From: CAYUMU01 sp964445985
GTDB taxonomy: Bacteria; Planctomycetota; Planctomycetia; Pirellulales; S012-138
Length of the DNA stretch: 64,000 nucleotides
Reading direction: 5' to 3'
Assembly: GCA_964445985.1 (NCBI GenBank)
Contig: CAYUMU010000003.1
Location: 1 to 64,000 of the forward strand
Under the pieces are notes generated by a model. That model did no database searches. It was given only the letters and a program-made list of their open reading frames with translations, and was not told the origin of the DNA. A program made the position numbers and the translations under genes. This document shows, piece by piece, positions 8,703-16,864 of the stretch. The number at the start of each line of letters is the position of its first letter. Positions within the stretch are counted from its first letter, which is position 1.

Positions 8703-10586
8703 CTATTCCACCGTGACGCTCTTGGCCAGATTGCGCGGCTTGTCCACGTCGCAGCCGCGAAGCACGGCAATATGGTAGGCCAGCAGTTGCAGCGGAATCA
8801 TCGTCACAATGGGTTGCAAGAAGTCTTCCACCACCGGCACCTGGATCACGTCGTCGGCCAGGTCCGAGGCCCGGCTGTCGCGGTCGCAGACCACGGCAAT
8901 CACCGGTCCGCCGCGGGCCTTGATCTCTTCCATGTTCGACAACACCTTGTCGTACACGGTGCCGTGAGGGCTGACGAACACGCTCGGAGTGTTCTCATCG
9001 ACCAGCGCGATGGGGCCGTGCTTCATTTCGGCGGCCGGATAACCTTCGGCGTGAATGTAGCTGATTTCTTTCAGCTTGAGCGCGCCCTCTAGCGCCACGG
9101 GGAAGTTGTAGTTCCGGCCCAAGTACAAGAAGTTGTTGCACTCGTAATACTTTTCGGCGATCGCCCGCACCTGGTCATTGCAGTTGAGCGCCTGCCGAAT
9201 CATGTCGGGCAACTGCTGCAACTGTTGAATAATCCGCTGCCCCGCGGCGAAGCTTAAGTGCCGCAATCGGCCAAAATACAAGGCCATCATGGCCAGCGTG
9301 GCGCACTGCGAAGTAAACGCCTTGGTGCTGGCCACGCCAATTTCGGGGCCGGCATGCAGGTAGATGCCGCCATCGGCCTCCAGGGCGATCGAACTCCCCA
9401 CCACGTTGCAAATGGCCATCGTGGGGTGGCCCTTGCGCTTCACCTCGCGCAGCGCCGCCAGCGTGTCGGCCGTTTCGCCGCTTTGGGTAATGGCGAACAG
9501 CAAGGTGTTGTTTTCCAGCGGCGGATTGCGATATCGCAGCTCGCTGGCGTATTCCACATCGACCGGCAGCCGGGCAAATTCTTCGATCAGGTACTCGCCC
9601 ACCAGCGCTGCGTGCCACGAAGTGCCGCAGGCCGTGAGCACCACGCGGTTGATGGCCCGCAATTGTCGCGAGCTGAGGTTCAATCCGCCAAAGTGGGCCG
9701 TGGCTTCATCAATATCCAGCCGGCCGCGGAGCGTGTTCTCCAGCGACTCGGGCTGTTCGAAGATTTCCTTGAGCATGTAGTGAGGGAAATCGCCTTTGGA
9801 GACGTAATCGTCGGCAATCTCCACTTCTTCCACCTGGTGGGCAATTCGAATGCCGTCGCGCTGCTCAATGTGCAGCCCCTCGGCAGTGATCACCGCCAAT
9901 TCGTGATCCGAGAGATACACGATCTTGTTCGTGTACCCGGCCAGGGCCGAAGGATCGCTCGCCAGAAAATGCTCGTCGTCGCCCACGCCCACCACCAACG
10001 GGCTGCCCCGGCGGGCAGCGAGAATCACATCGGGGTAGCCGTGAAACACCACCGCCAGTCCAAACGTGCCCTGCAACTGCACCAGGGTTTCGCTCACGGC
10101 CGCCACCAGCATGGTGTAATCGCCTTCGGCCGGTGGCAGGCGATCGGGTCCGGCCGCGAGAATTTGCTCTTCCAGGCACGACGCGATCAAGTGGGCAATC
10201 ACCTCGGTATCGGTGCTCGATTGAAACACCACGCCTTGATCCATCAACCGCTTTTTCAGCAGGCGGAAGTTTTCGATCACGCCGTTGTGAACAACCGCCA
10301 GCAGGTCGTGACCGCCCACGTGCGGATGAGCGTTGGTGTCGGTCGCCGGTCCGTGGGTGGCCCAGCGCGTATGTCCAATGCCGGTGGAACCGGCAACCGG
10401 CTGCCGAATCAGCGCTTTGGCCAGCAGATCGATGCGGCCCGCCGCCTTGGTTACGTTGAGTCGGCCATCGACCGTGACCGTCGCCACGCCGGCACTATCG
10501 TATCCCCGATACTCCAGCTTGCGCAAGCCGGGCATCAAGATGTCGGTCGCCAGACGATCCCCCACATAACCAACGATTCCACACAT
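8703..10586 (-). CDS. glmS: glutamine--fructose-6-phosphate aminotransferase (isomerising)
   Basis: 627 aa. It opens with MCGIVGYVG, so Cys1 after Met removal is the amidotransferase nucleophile (class II Gln amidotransferase domain, about 1-230). Two SIS sugar-isomerase domains follow, with SQSGETADTLAAL and IGVASTKAFT, and the C-terminus DKPRNLAKSVTVE is canonical. It makes glucosamine-6-phosphate, the first step to UDP-GlcNAc. It is about 18 aa longer than the E. coli enzyme, with an insertion near residue 150 in the amidotransferase domain. It is the last gene of a minus-strand run behind three exopolysaccharide-type genes, which fits a role in supplying amino-sugar precursors. Confidence 0.97.
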   Translation of the reverse strand: MCGIVGYVGDRLATDILMPGLRKLEYRGYDSAGVATVTVDGRLNVTKAAGRIDLLAKALIRQPVAGSTGIGHTRWATHGPATDTNAHPHVGGHDLLAVVHNGVIENFRLLKKRLMDQGVVFQSSTDTEVIAHLIASCLEEQILAAGPDRLPPAEGDYTMLVAAVSETLVQLQGTFGLAVVFHGYPDVILAARRGSPLVVGVGDDEHFLASDPSALAGYTNKIVYLSDHELAVITAEGLHIEQRDGIRIAHQVEEVEIADDYVSKGDFPHYMLKEIFEQPESLENTLRGRLDIDEATAHFGGLNLSSRQLRAINRVVLTACGTSWHAALVGEYLIEEFARLPVDVEYASELRYRNPPLENNTLLFAITQSGETADTLAALREVKRKGHPTMAICNVVGSSIALEADGGIYLHAGPEIGVASTKAFTSQCATLAMMALYFGRLRHLSFAAGQRIIQQLQQLPDMIRQALNCNDQVRAIAEKYYECNNFLYLGRNYNFPVALEGALKLKEISYIHAEGYPAAEMKHGPIALVDENTPSVFVSPHGTVYDKVLSNMEEIKARGGPVIAVVCDRDSRASDLADDVIQVPVVEDFLQPIVTMIPLQLLAYHIAVLRGCDVDKPRNLAKSVTVE

Positions 10587-10715
10587 CGTGAGATTCCCTT
10601 CTCGAAGTGATTTTCAGCCCTGCGTTCGCAGCCAAACGGTGAGGGTGGGCGATCCCGCTCGTTGGCTGTCAAACGCTTGAACGTATTTGCCATCCTTGGC
10701 CAATTTCGAAATGTC

Positions 10716-12119
10716 CTAGGCCACGTACTCCGCGGCCGGCACGCCAACCATGACCGATGCCAGGTTGACTGCTCCCCAGCGACGCAACTGATCCACCGCG
10801 GCAGTCAAACCCTGCCGGCTTGTGCGGTCGTACTCCACCACCAGATAGGTGGCATCAACGGCTTGCAGCATGGCCGCCAGGTTGGGCTGCTCAGGACTGC
10901 CAGCGTCGATCACAATATAGCGATAACTGGACTTCCATTCCGAGAGCAACCGCTGCCAATAGCCCGAGGTCAGCGTGGCCAGTTGCGGATCGCACAGGCT
11001 GCCGCACGGCAGGACGTCGATCTGGGCCAGCGCGGTGGGCAATACGGCGTCGCGCCACGGTTTTTTGCCGGCAATGATATCGCCCAACCCGGCGCTGCCC
11101 GGCCGGCGGAATCGTCGTGACAGCGAAAACAGCTGGAAGTCGGCGTCGACCAGCAACACCTGGTTGCCGGGCCCTCGTTCAGCCAACGCCGCGGCCAAGG
11201 CCGTGAGCAGCGACGCCCCATCTTCCAGGGGCTGAGCCCCCAGCCAGGCCAACGCCGTGGAACCATCGGGGGTATGCGGAAGAATGTAGTCGCGCAACTG
11301 CCGATAGGCGTCGTCGATGGGAAACAGTGCTCCACCCGTCGCGATCACCGGATTCAAAAAATGAGGACCGGCCAGCGGTTCGGCTTGAGCATCCACCCGG
11401 TGAACTTTTTCGTCGCTGTCGTTGCCAGCAGACACCGCTAGCAGCCGTAACGTATCGACGGCAGGCGCGCCGGCAGTTGGATTGACCTGCGAGTCGGTGC
11501 TGGTCGCCTTCGTTCCCTGCGCTGCGCCCCCAGCCAAATGCGGGCCTGCCGCTTGCGAACTCTTCGCGGCCTGATCAACGCGGAATTTGAGAGCCGACTT
11601 CGATTCTGCCGGGCCAGCGGCTGTCGGAATGGAAATGGCCTCGGCAGTCTTCGCGCGAGAAGATGTCTTGCCATCAGCCGTTCCGATGGGCGCCACTTCC
11701 CCCTGCGATGTCTCAGCAGGCTCTCGCTCAACGGGCACTGGCTCAGGCGGCGCCGACTCAGCAACCGGAAGTGGAAAGACAACGTCGATCGTCATATCCA
11801 CTTCGGAACTGAACCGCCAATCAAGATCCGGCTCAGGCAGCACGCTGTCGCCTGCCGCTCGCGCGGCGGGCGCATTCAGCCAATGAGGGCCACCCGGCTT
11901 GAGCGAAGCCATGCCGGCATCGAGTCGCAAAGCAGGCTGAGCTCCCACAGCCGGCGCCGCCTCGAAGTTGCCGTGCACCATGATCGAAAGCGAGGTCTCG
12001 CGCAGTCGGCAGTAGCGTTCCCAACGCTGATCAGGACCGTCAGACGGTTTCCGTTCTCCGTCGGTTGGAGTTGCCACTGGCGTTTTCCCCTGTTGGTCTT
12101 CATCGTGCGAGACCGGCAT
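10716..12119 (-). CDS. BY-kinase/MinD-like ATPase with degenerate P-loop (exopolysaccharide locus)
   Basis: 467 aa. Residues 1-260 are low-complexity (Ala/Ser/Pro/Glu). Residues about 275-465 have the fold order of CpsD/Wzc-type tyrosine autokinases: a P-loop position, then NQVLLVDADFQ (Walker A'), then RYIVIDAG (Walker B). The P-loop reads LEDGASLLTALA where active enzymes have GEGKS/T, so the catalytic Lys is missing. No C-terminal Tyr cluster is seen. It is probably an inactive or regulatory relative of the chain-length tyrosine autokinase. It lies between the ExeA-like ATPase gene (51-bp gap) and glmS. Confidence 0.72.
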   Translation of the reverse strand: MPVSHDEDQQGKTPVATPTDGERKPSDGPDQRWERYCRLRETSLSIMVHGNFEAAPAVGAQPALRLDAGMASLKPGGPHWLNAPAARAAGDSVLPEPDLDWRFSSEVDMTIDVVFPLPVAESAPPEPVPVEREPAETSQGEVAPIGTADGKTSSRAKTAEAISIPTAAGPAESKSALKFRVDQAAKSSQAAGPHLAGGAAQGTKATSTDSQVNPTAGAPAVDTLRLLAVSAGNDSDEKVHRVDAQAEPLAGPHFLNPVIATGGALFPIDDAYRQLRDYILPHTPDGSTALAWLGAQPLEDGASLLTALAAALAERGPGNQVLLVDADFQLFSLSRRFRRPGSAGLGDIIAGKKPWRDAVLPTALAQIDVLPCGSLCDPQLATLTSGYWQRLLSEWKSSYRYIVIDAGSPEQPNLAAMLQAVDATYLVVEYDRTSRQGLTAAVDQLRRWGAVNLASVMVGVPAAEYVA

Positions 12120-12170
12120 TTCTCCGCGCCGGGCCGCGCAGCAGGCACGTACCGCGGCGCGAATGGCCGG

Positions 12171-14477
12171 TTATCCTCGCCTCAACTTGGCGAAGAGCTC
12201 ACGGTAATCTTTTCGTTGCACTCTCGGTTCTTCATCCGAGGGCGGTTCGACTGGCTGCGAATCGTCCTCGATCACAATCAACGATTCCTCTACAGTTTCC
12301 GCGGTATCACGGGGTGAAGTCCGAGTTTCGTCGGACTCGACTGTTTTGTCTTCCGTGGCAGGTTTGTGCGAACTGCCCTGCGGCGGCGCACTTTTCTGGG
12401 CAAGGTCCGACTCCAAACGACGACGCATCACTTCGGCCAGCGTCAGCTTCGCCGCATGTAACTCGGCTGGTTCATCCGCATCGGCGCTGGCGTCCGCATA
12501 CGAATCCCCGGCATCCCCAGCCGCGTCAACTCCAGCACGGGCCGTGCCTGCCGTTGCGGCTTCCAAAGCCTGCGCCTCGCGCCGCAATCGCTCTTCGAGG
12601 TCGGCCAAACCCTCATAGGGGTTAACCACCACTTCGCAAGGTTGATTGTCGACCGGCTCATGAATTTGGTCCTCGGCCGCCATTTTCGGCTCGCGCTTGG
12701 CCGAAATCTCCACCGATGCAACCGCGTGAGGGTTGTGGTAGTTGTCGTCTACAGACCATTCTTCGTCGGCGTTCCACTCCGGCTCTTCGGGCAATTCGAA
12801 TTCGGGCGCGGCTTGCTCAGTTGCAGGCGGCTCGATTTCGTCCGCGGTCAGATCCGCATCGTGCTGTTCGCACACTGCCTCTTCCGCCGCCCAATCACCG
12901 TCGATCGGCTCCGCGATCGATTCGGCAGAGCACGTATTTTCATGTTCGGCAACTGGCTCGTGCTCACTCCGTTCGCAGGTGGGATCCACAGCCTGGCCCG
13001 GCGTTACAGCCTGGGCGTAGGGATCGATCAACCGCTCTTCTTGCTCGAAATCGTCAAACCAGTTCTCATCTTCAAAGGCAATTTCGGCTTCGGTTTGCCC
13101 GAGCGATTCCTGCCCCACGTTTTGGAACTCGGCCAGTTGCCGTTCGAGTTCTTCGAAGTGAGCTTCGGTGGACTTCAGCGAATTGAGATCGTCCGGCCGC
13201 GAATGCAAAGCGTCATCAGCGGCCTGCGGTTCTTCTTGCCAGGCTTCGCTCGAGGTGGGCTGGAAATCGTGCGATTCGTGGTAGGTCCGGTGAGCGTCGT
13301 CGTGCGCCGCCGCGCCTTTCCCCTCTTGCGATTCATGCGTGTCGGCAACCGGTTCAATGTCATCGATAAGATGCTGAGATACCACCGATTCCGCGATTTC
13401 ACTTTCGGAGCGGTGCTCGTGGTGGCCCTGGCATTCAACGTGCTGTTGTTCGTCGCGGCCAGGGTCTTCGTCGTGTACGTGTTCCGTTGCCAGCTCGGCC
13501 TGTTCGGCCGTTTCCCAAGCGTCGTCGGCGCTGGGGAACTCAATCACATCGTCTTCCAGCGACTCCCCTGCGGATGAAACGTCGTCGTCATCGAGCGAGC
13601 CAAATTCGATGAACGCGGCCGCTTCGCCAGTCGCAATGCGCAGCGCCGGTGGTTCTTGCCAGGGCGTGGGAAGTTGCTGCAGGTCGGCCCAAGCCGCTTG
13701 AACGCCTTGGGCTGCCACCGGTCGTTCCTCTTTTTCGTAAGACAGCAGCAAGGCATGGTCGCACATTTGATTGACCAACCTCGGCACGCCATCGCTGGCT
13801 CGATACACGGCGTCAACCGCGGCCGGCTGAAACACATGCTCGGCCCGGCCACCTGCCACGGCAATTTGGAACCGCACGTAGTCGATGGTCTCGGAGCGAT
13901 CGAACGGCTCCAAGTAGCAGCGACAGGTAATCCGCTGGCTGAACGATTCCAACTGCGGCGAGGCCAGCAATTCTTCGAGCCGCAGGTTGCCTGCCAGCAC
14001 GAGTCGCACGCACGGCTCGCCGCCGCGAACCAGGTTCGACAACATTCGCAGCTCTTCGAGCAGCGACACCGAGAGGGAATGGGCCTCATCAACCAACAGC
14101 ACAATGCCCCGACGAAACTTGTCTGTGCGGGTTAGTTGATTCACCACGGCCAGCCGCAGCTCGCCTTCGTCCAATCCCTGATAGGCAATCTTCAGTTCGT
14201 AACACAGGGCCTGCAAAAACTCGCGGCGATTACCCCACGACCCGGCCGACAGCAGTGCTGCCGTGAAAGGCTCGGAGAATTGATCTGCTAGCACGGCCAA
14301 CAGCAGGCTCTTCCCCATGCCCGGGCCGCCAATGCACAAACCGCAGCCCTCGGCGCGATCGACGCATCGGGCCAACGTCTGCCGGGCGCCGTCGATCGAA
14401 GAGGCCGGAAAATACCGCTCGACCAGCGGGGCAGAAGCAAATGGGCGTTGGCTCAGGCCAAAGAAGGATTCGTACAT
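12171..14477 (-). CDS. ExeA/GspA-like AAA ATPase with long acidic tail
   Basis: 768 aa. MYESFFGLSQRPF is the start typical of ExeA-like ATPases, including the subfamily found in PEP-CTERM polysaccharide loci. Walker A is GGPGMGKSLLL (about residue 49) and Walker B is IVLLVDEAHSL (about residue 124), with an AAA lid to about residue 270. From about 290 to 740 the protein is Glu/Asp/His/Ala-rich, low-complexity and probably disordered. Most ExeA-like proteins have only about 270-350 aa, so the tail is unusual. It stands between the Wzz-like and BY-kinase-like genes and probably energises polysaccharide export or assembly. Confidence 0.8.
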   Translation of the reverse strand: MYESFFGLSQRPFASAPLVERYFPASSIDGARQTLARCVDRAEGCGLCIGGPGMGKSLLLAVLADQFSEPFTAALLSAGSWGNRREFLQALCYELKIAYQGLDEGELRLAVVNQLTRTDKFRRGIVLLVDEAHSLSVSLLEELRMLSNLVRGGEPCVRLVLAGNLRLEELLASPQLESFSQRITCRCYLEPFDRSETIDYVRFQIAVAGGRAEHVFQPAAVDAVYRASDGVPRLVNQMCDHALLLSYEKEERPVAAQGVQAAWADLQQLPTPWQEPPALRIATGEAAAFIEFGSLDDDDVSSAGESLEDDVIEFPSADDAWETAEQAELATEHVHDEDPGRDEQQHVECQGHHEHRSESEIAESVVSQHLIDDIEPVADTHESQEGKGAAAHDDAHRTYHESHDFQPTSSEAWQEEPQAADDALHSRPDDLNSLKSTEAHFEELERQLAEFQNVGQESLGQTEAEIAFEDENWFDDFEQEERLIDPYAQAVTPGQAVDPTCERSEHEPVAEHENTCSAESIAEPIDGDWAAEEAVCEQHDADLTADEIEPPATEQAAPEFELPEEPEWNADEEWSVDDNYHNPHAVASVEISAKREPKMAAEDQIHEPVDNQPCEVVVNPYEGLADLEERLRREAQALEAATAGTARAGVDAAGDAGDSYADASADADEPAELHAAKLTLAEVMRRRLESDLAQKSAPPQGSSHKPATEDKTVESDETRTSPRDTAETVEESLIVIEDDSQPVEPPSDEEPRVQRKDYRELFAKLRRG

Positions 14478-14598
14478 GCTCGTCCCTGTATTCGTATTCC
14501 TGGCATGGTGAGGTCCAGGCGCCCAAAAAGGCGAGGTGCGTATCTACCCAGACCAGCGTTTCAATACAAGATCTTCCTGTCCCCGTCGGCCGGGGCGC

Positions 14599-16080
14599 TT
14601 ACTTGCCGAATAATCCCGCCGTGCGCTGGGCCGCGCCCGCGATCTGACCCAGGGGATCTCCCCAAAATTCCCTCGCAAAGCCGCCATCGCAAAGCGACAT
14701 CACCACCACCCACACAATGCAGCCAGCCAGTGTCAGCTCGCAAAAAATCCGCCAGCCGCCCACGCTCTGGCGAACCCACCAACGGGGCGACCAGCCCAAA
14801 CGCTTGCCGCTTCGCACCATCGCCACCAGCGGAACGCCCGACTCAAGCTGCAATTGCCGAGGGCTGAGGCATGTTTGCCAGGCCAAGGTAGAAACCCAGC
14901 CGATGCCAGCGGCCAGCACCAAGGCCGCCCCCAAGCCGCTGAGGGTGGCCATCCGCCACTTGGAAGGATTGAATACCGAAACTCCGCCCACCGGCGTGCA
15001 ACTGGCTAGCGGCGCCGCCATTGCATCGCGATGCCGCTCCCATGCCTGGCGTTCTTCGGTCTCGGCGGTTTGCAGCGTGGACACGTACTCTTCCAACCGC
15101 CGCCGGTGACCATGAAAAATGGCGGCGGCTTCATGATGCTGCGCCACAATCCGCTTCGTCTCTTCCGACATGGCGACCGCCGCCGAAGCCGCGGGCAGTT
15201 GCTCTTCATCCGCCAGGGGCTTCTGTATCGAAGTCTTCGTATGCGACTCGTTCGAATCCAGCTGCCGTTTGATCAGGGCAATTTCTTCCCCCAGTTGCAC
15301 CACCGCCGGATGCTGCTCGGTGCGGGTTTTCAGCAAGGTGGTCCGCTCTTGTTCGAGCGTGGCCAACCGACTCAATAACACTTCGGGGTCGGTCACCTCG
15401 ATCTCGGCGGCCGCAAGCACAACCGCTAGCGGATGGCGTCCGCTGCGTGAGGGATCTTCCAACACGCCCAATTGCCGCTGAGCCAACCCGCTGGGAAACA
15501 CCTTTTCCAAAAGCCGTTCCACCTCCGACTCACACTGGCCGACAGCTCGCCGCGCTTGCTCGGCGTTGTCTCGTGCTTGCGTCAGGCTCGCTAGCAGCAC
15601 ACCGGCCACCTTCGCCTGATAGCGTTCGGCAAAATCTTCCGACATTTGTCGAGCCACGGCCGCCGCAAACGGAGCATTCGGGTGGGCGAACGACACTTCA
15701 ACTCGCCAGTCGCCGCCGTTATCCAGGGCCGCCGTTACCCGCAGCCGCTCCAATAGTTGGGCAGTCCGCGGATCCCGTTCCGCGCCGCTGGTCTTGGCAG
15801 GGTTCAGGTGCCCAATTCGCACCAAAGCCTGATGGATGTGTTGGCGATCGCTGATATCGCGAACGATTTGGGCCGGCGTGAGCTCGCCCGCCAGGTTACG
15901 GTCATTCACCCGGGTTCGCAGGTGCACGCCCGAGGTGCAAATGCATTCGCCCGCCATGGGGCCAAACATGAACAGCACGAGCAAGAACACGGTCAGTCCG
16001 GAAAGGCCGATCAAATACCAGCGGCCCGGTTGCTGGCCCGCTCGTACTTTCTTGGCAGAGTTGCTGCGCTGGTGGTGCAT
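14599..16080 (-). CDS. Wzz-like polysaccharide chain-length determinant / coiled-coil membrane protein
   Basis: 493 aa. There is one membrane helix near residues 22-44 (WYLIGLSGLTVFLLVLFMF) and two more near the C-terminus (around 375-400 and 440-465). Between them is a long periplasmic-side helical coiled coil (about 160-340) with motifs such as RDNAEQARRAVGQCESEVERLLEK. This topology matches polysaccharide co-polymerases. It is the first gene of the minus-strand exopolysaccharide/glmS run and is divergent from dnaA. Sequence similarity to classical Wzz is weak; the call rests on topology and neighbours. Confidence 0.65.
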   Translation of the reverse strand: MHHQRSNSAKKVRAGQQPGRWYLIGLSGLTVFLLVLFMFGPMAGECICTSGVHLRTRVNDRNLAGELTPAQIVRDISDRQHIHQALVRIGHLNPAKTSGAERDPRTAQLLERLRVTAALDNGGDWRVEVSFAHPNAPFAAAVARQMSEDFAERYQAKVAGVLLASLTQARDNAEQARRAVGQCESEVERLLEKVFPSGLAQRQLGVLEDPSRSGRHPLAVVLAAAEIEVTDPEVLLSRLATLEQERTTLLKTRTEQHPAVVQLGEEIALIKRQLDSNESHTKTSIQKPLADEEQLPAASAAVAMSEETKRIVAQHHEAAAIFHGHRRRLEEYVSTLQTAETEERQAWERHRDAMAAPLASCTPVGGVSVFNPSKWRMATLSGLGAALVLAAGIGWVSTLAWQTCLSPRQLQLESGVPLVAMVRSGKRLGWSPRWWVRQSVGGWRIFCELTLAGCIVWVVVMSLCDGGFAREFWGDPLGQIAGAAQRTAGLFGK

Positions 16081-16536
16081 GATGCTAGCCGCCGCTGAAG
16101 GCGAGAAAAACCCAAGGCCAGGCGAGAAGGCAGATCACCGGCTCGCCCCTGCGCAAAAGTGCGTCACGTCCGTTATCGGCTTACATCGACGATGCGCCCT
16201 GGATGGCTTGAATCGATTTGGCAAACTTTGCCGTTCAGGTGATCTATGCCGAAAACGTGGCATGGCCGTCGCCCGGCCATGCATCAGCGCCGCGCCCCGC
16301 TGCACCCCAACATCGCCGCCCCAGACATGAGTCCGCGCTCCCAAAAACGTCTCCCCAAATGAGGTTCGCCCGACATTCGAGGGCTGAAAATTTTCTTAGT
16401 GCCGGATCGCGATTGCGCGAAGTTTTGGTGAATGCAACCCCTTCGTTTCCAGATCATCCATACCTATTCCATGAACAGCACTTGCGGATTTTCGGGGTCG
16501 CCGCGCTCCGCCCATCACGCCCGCCGCGCGAACAAG

Positions 16537-16545
16537 TTATCCACC
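16537..16545 (+). promoter_or_regulatory. DnaA-box-like 9-mer
   Basis: TTATCCACC differs from the consensus TTATNCACA at the last base. It lies about 320 bp upstream of dnaA. It could be an autoregulatory site, but a single match can arise by chance. Confidence 0.3.
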
Positions 16546-16660
16546 TGGGCAGCTCAATCGGATGCAGTTTTTTGTTGCCACAAAGCCAGATCACACAATG
16601 GATTACAACCCAAAGGGTCGCGTCGGCCGACTCCCCCGCTCGGCCTCCGCGCGTTCTGCT

Positions 16661-16688
16661 TTGACACGCGTGCTAGCACGCATACAAT
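16661..16688 (+). promoter_or_regulatory. near-consensus promoter enclosing a perfect palindrome, upstream of dnaA
   Basis: TTGACA (16661-16666), a 16-bp spacer and TACAAT (16683-16688). The spacer contains GCGTGCTAGCACGC (16668-16681), a perfect 14-bp palindrome. A repressor bound there would block RNA polymerase. The expected leader to the dnaA GTG is about 170 nt. Confidence 0.55.
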
Positions 16689-16864
16689 CGGGCCTCTTGG
16701 GTGACACAAGTCACTGGGTGACAGATTCCATTCCACCGCCGCGGCCCATGATTGGCCGTCTGGCGCCGCTGACTCTCCGCAGCCTCGTAGTTGTGTGAGG
16801 CGAAGCTTTGCTCACAAGGCAAGAGCTTCGTCAGCGGTCGTAATATGCGCTGGGGACACAGGAC

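Larger units (their letters stand above)
16081..16864. other. divergent intergenic region upstream of dnaA
   Basis: 784 bp without a convincing gene. It contains one DnaA-box-like site, TTATCCACC (16537-16545), and a strong promoter at 16661-16688. Only one near-consensus box is visible and there is no clear AT-rich unwinding region, so I do not call it an origin. Confidence 0.5.

Noticed and set aside
9258..10610. 450-codon open frame antisense to glmS
   Set aside because: glmS is certain; the antisense product has shadow composition and no domain.
16081..16864. Replication origin next to dnaA
   Set aside because: Only one near-consensus DnaA box and no clear AT-rich unwinding region; GC-skew and more boxes would be needed.
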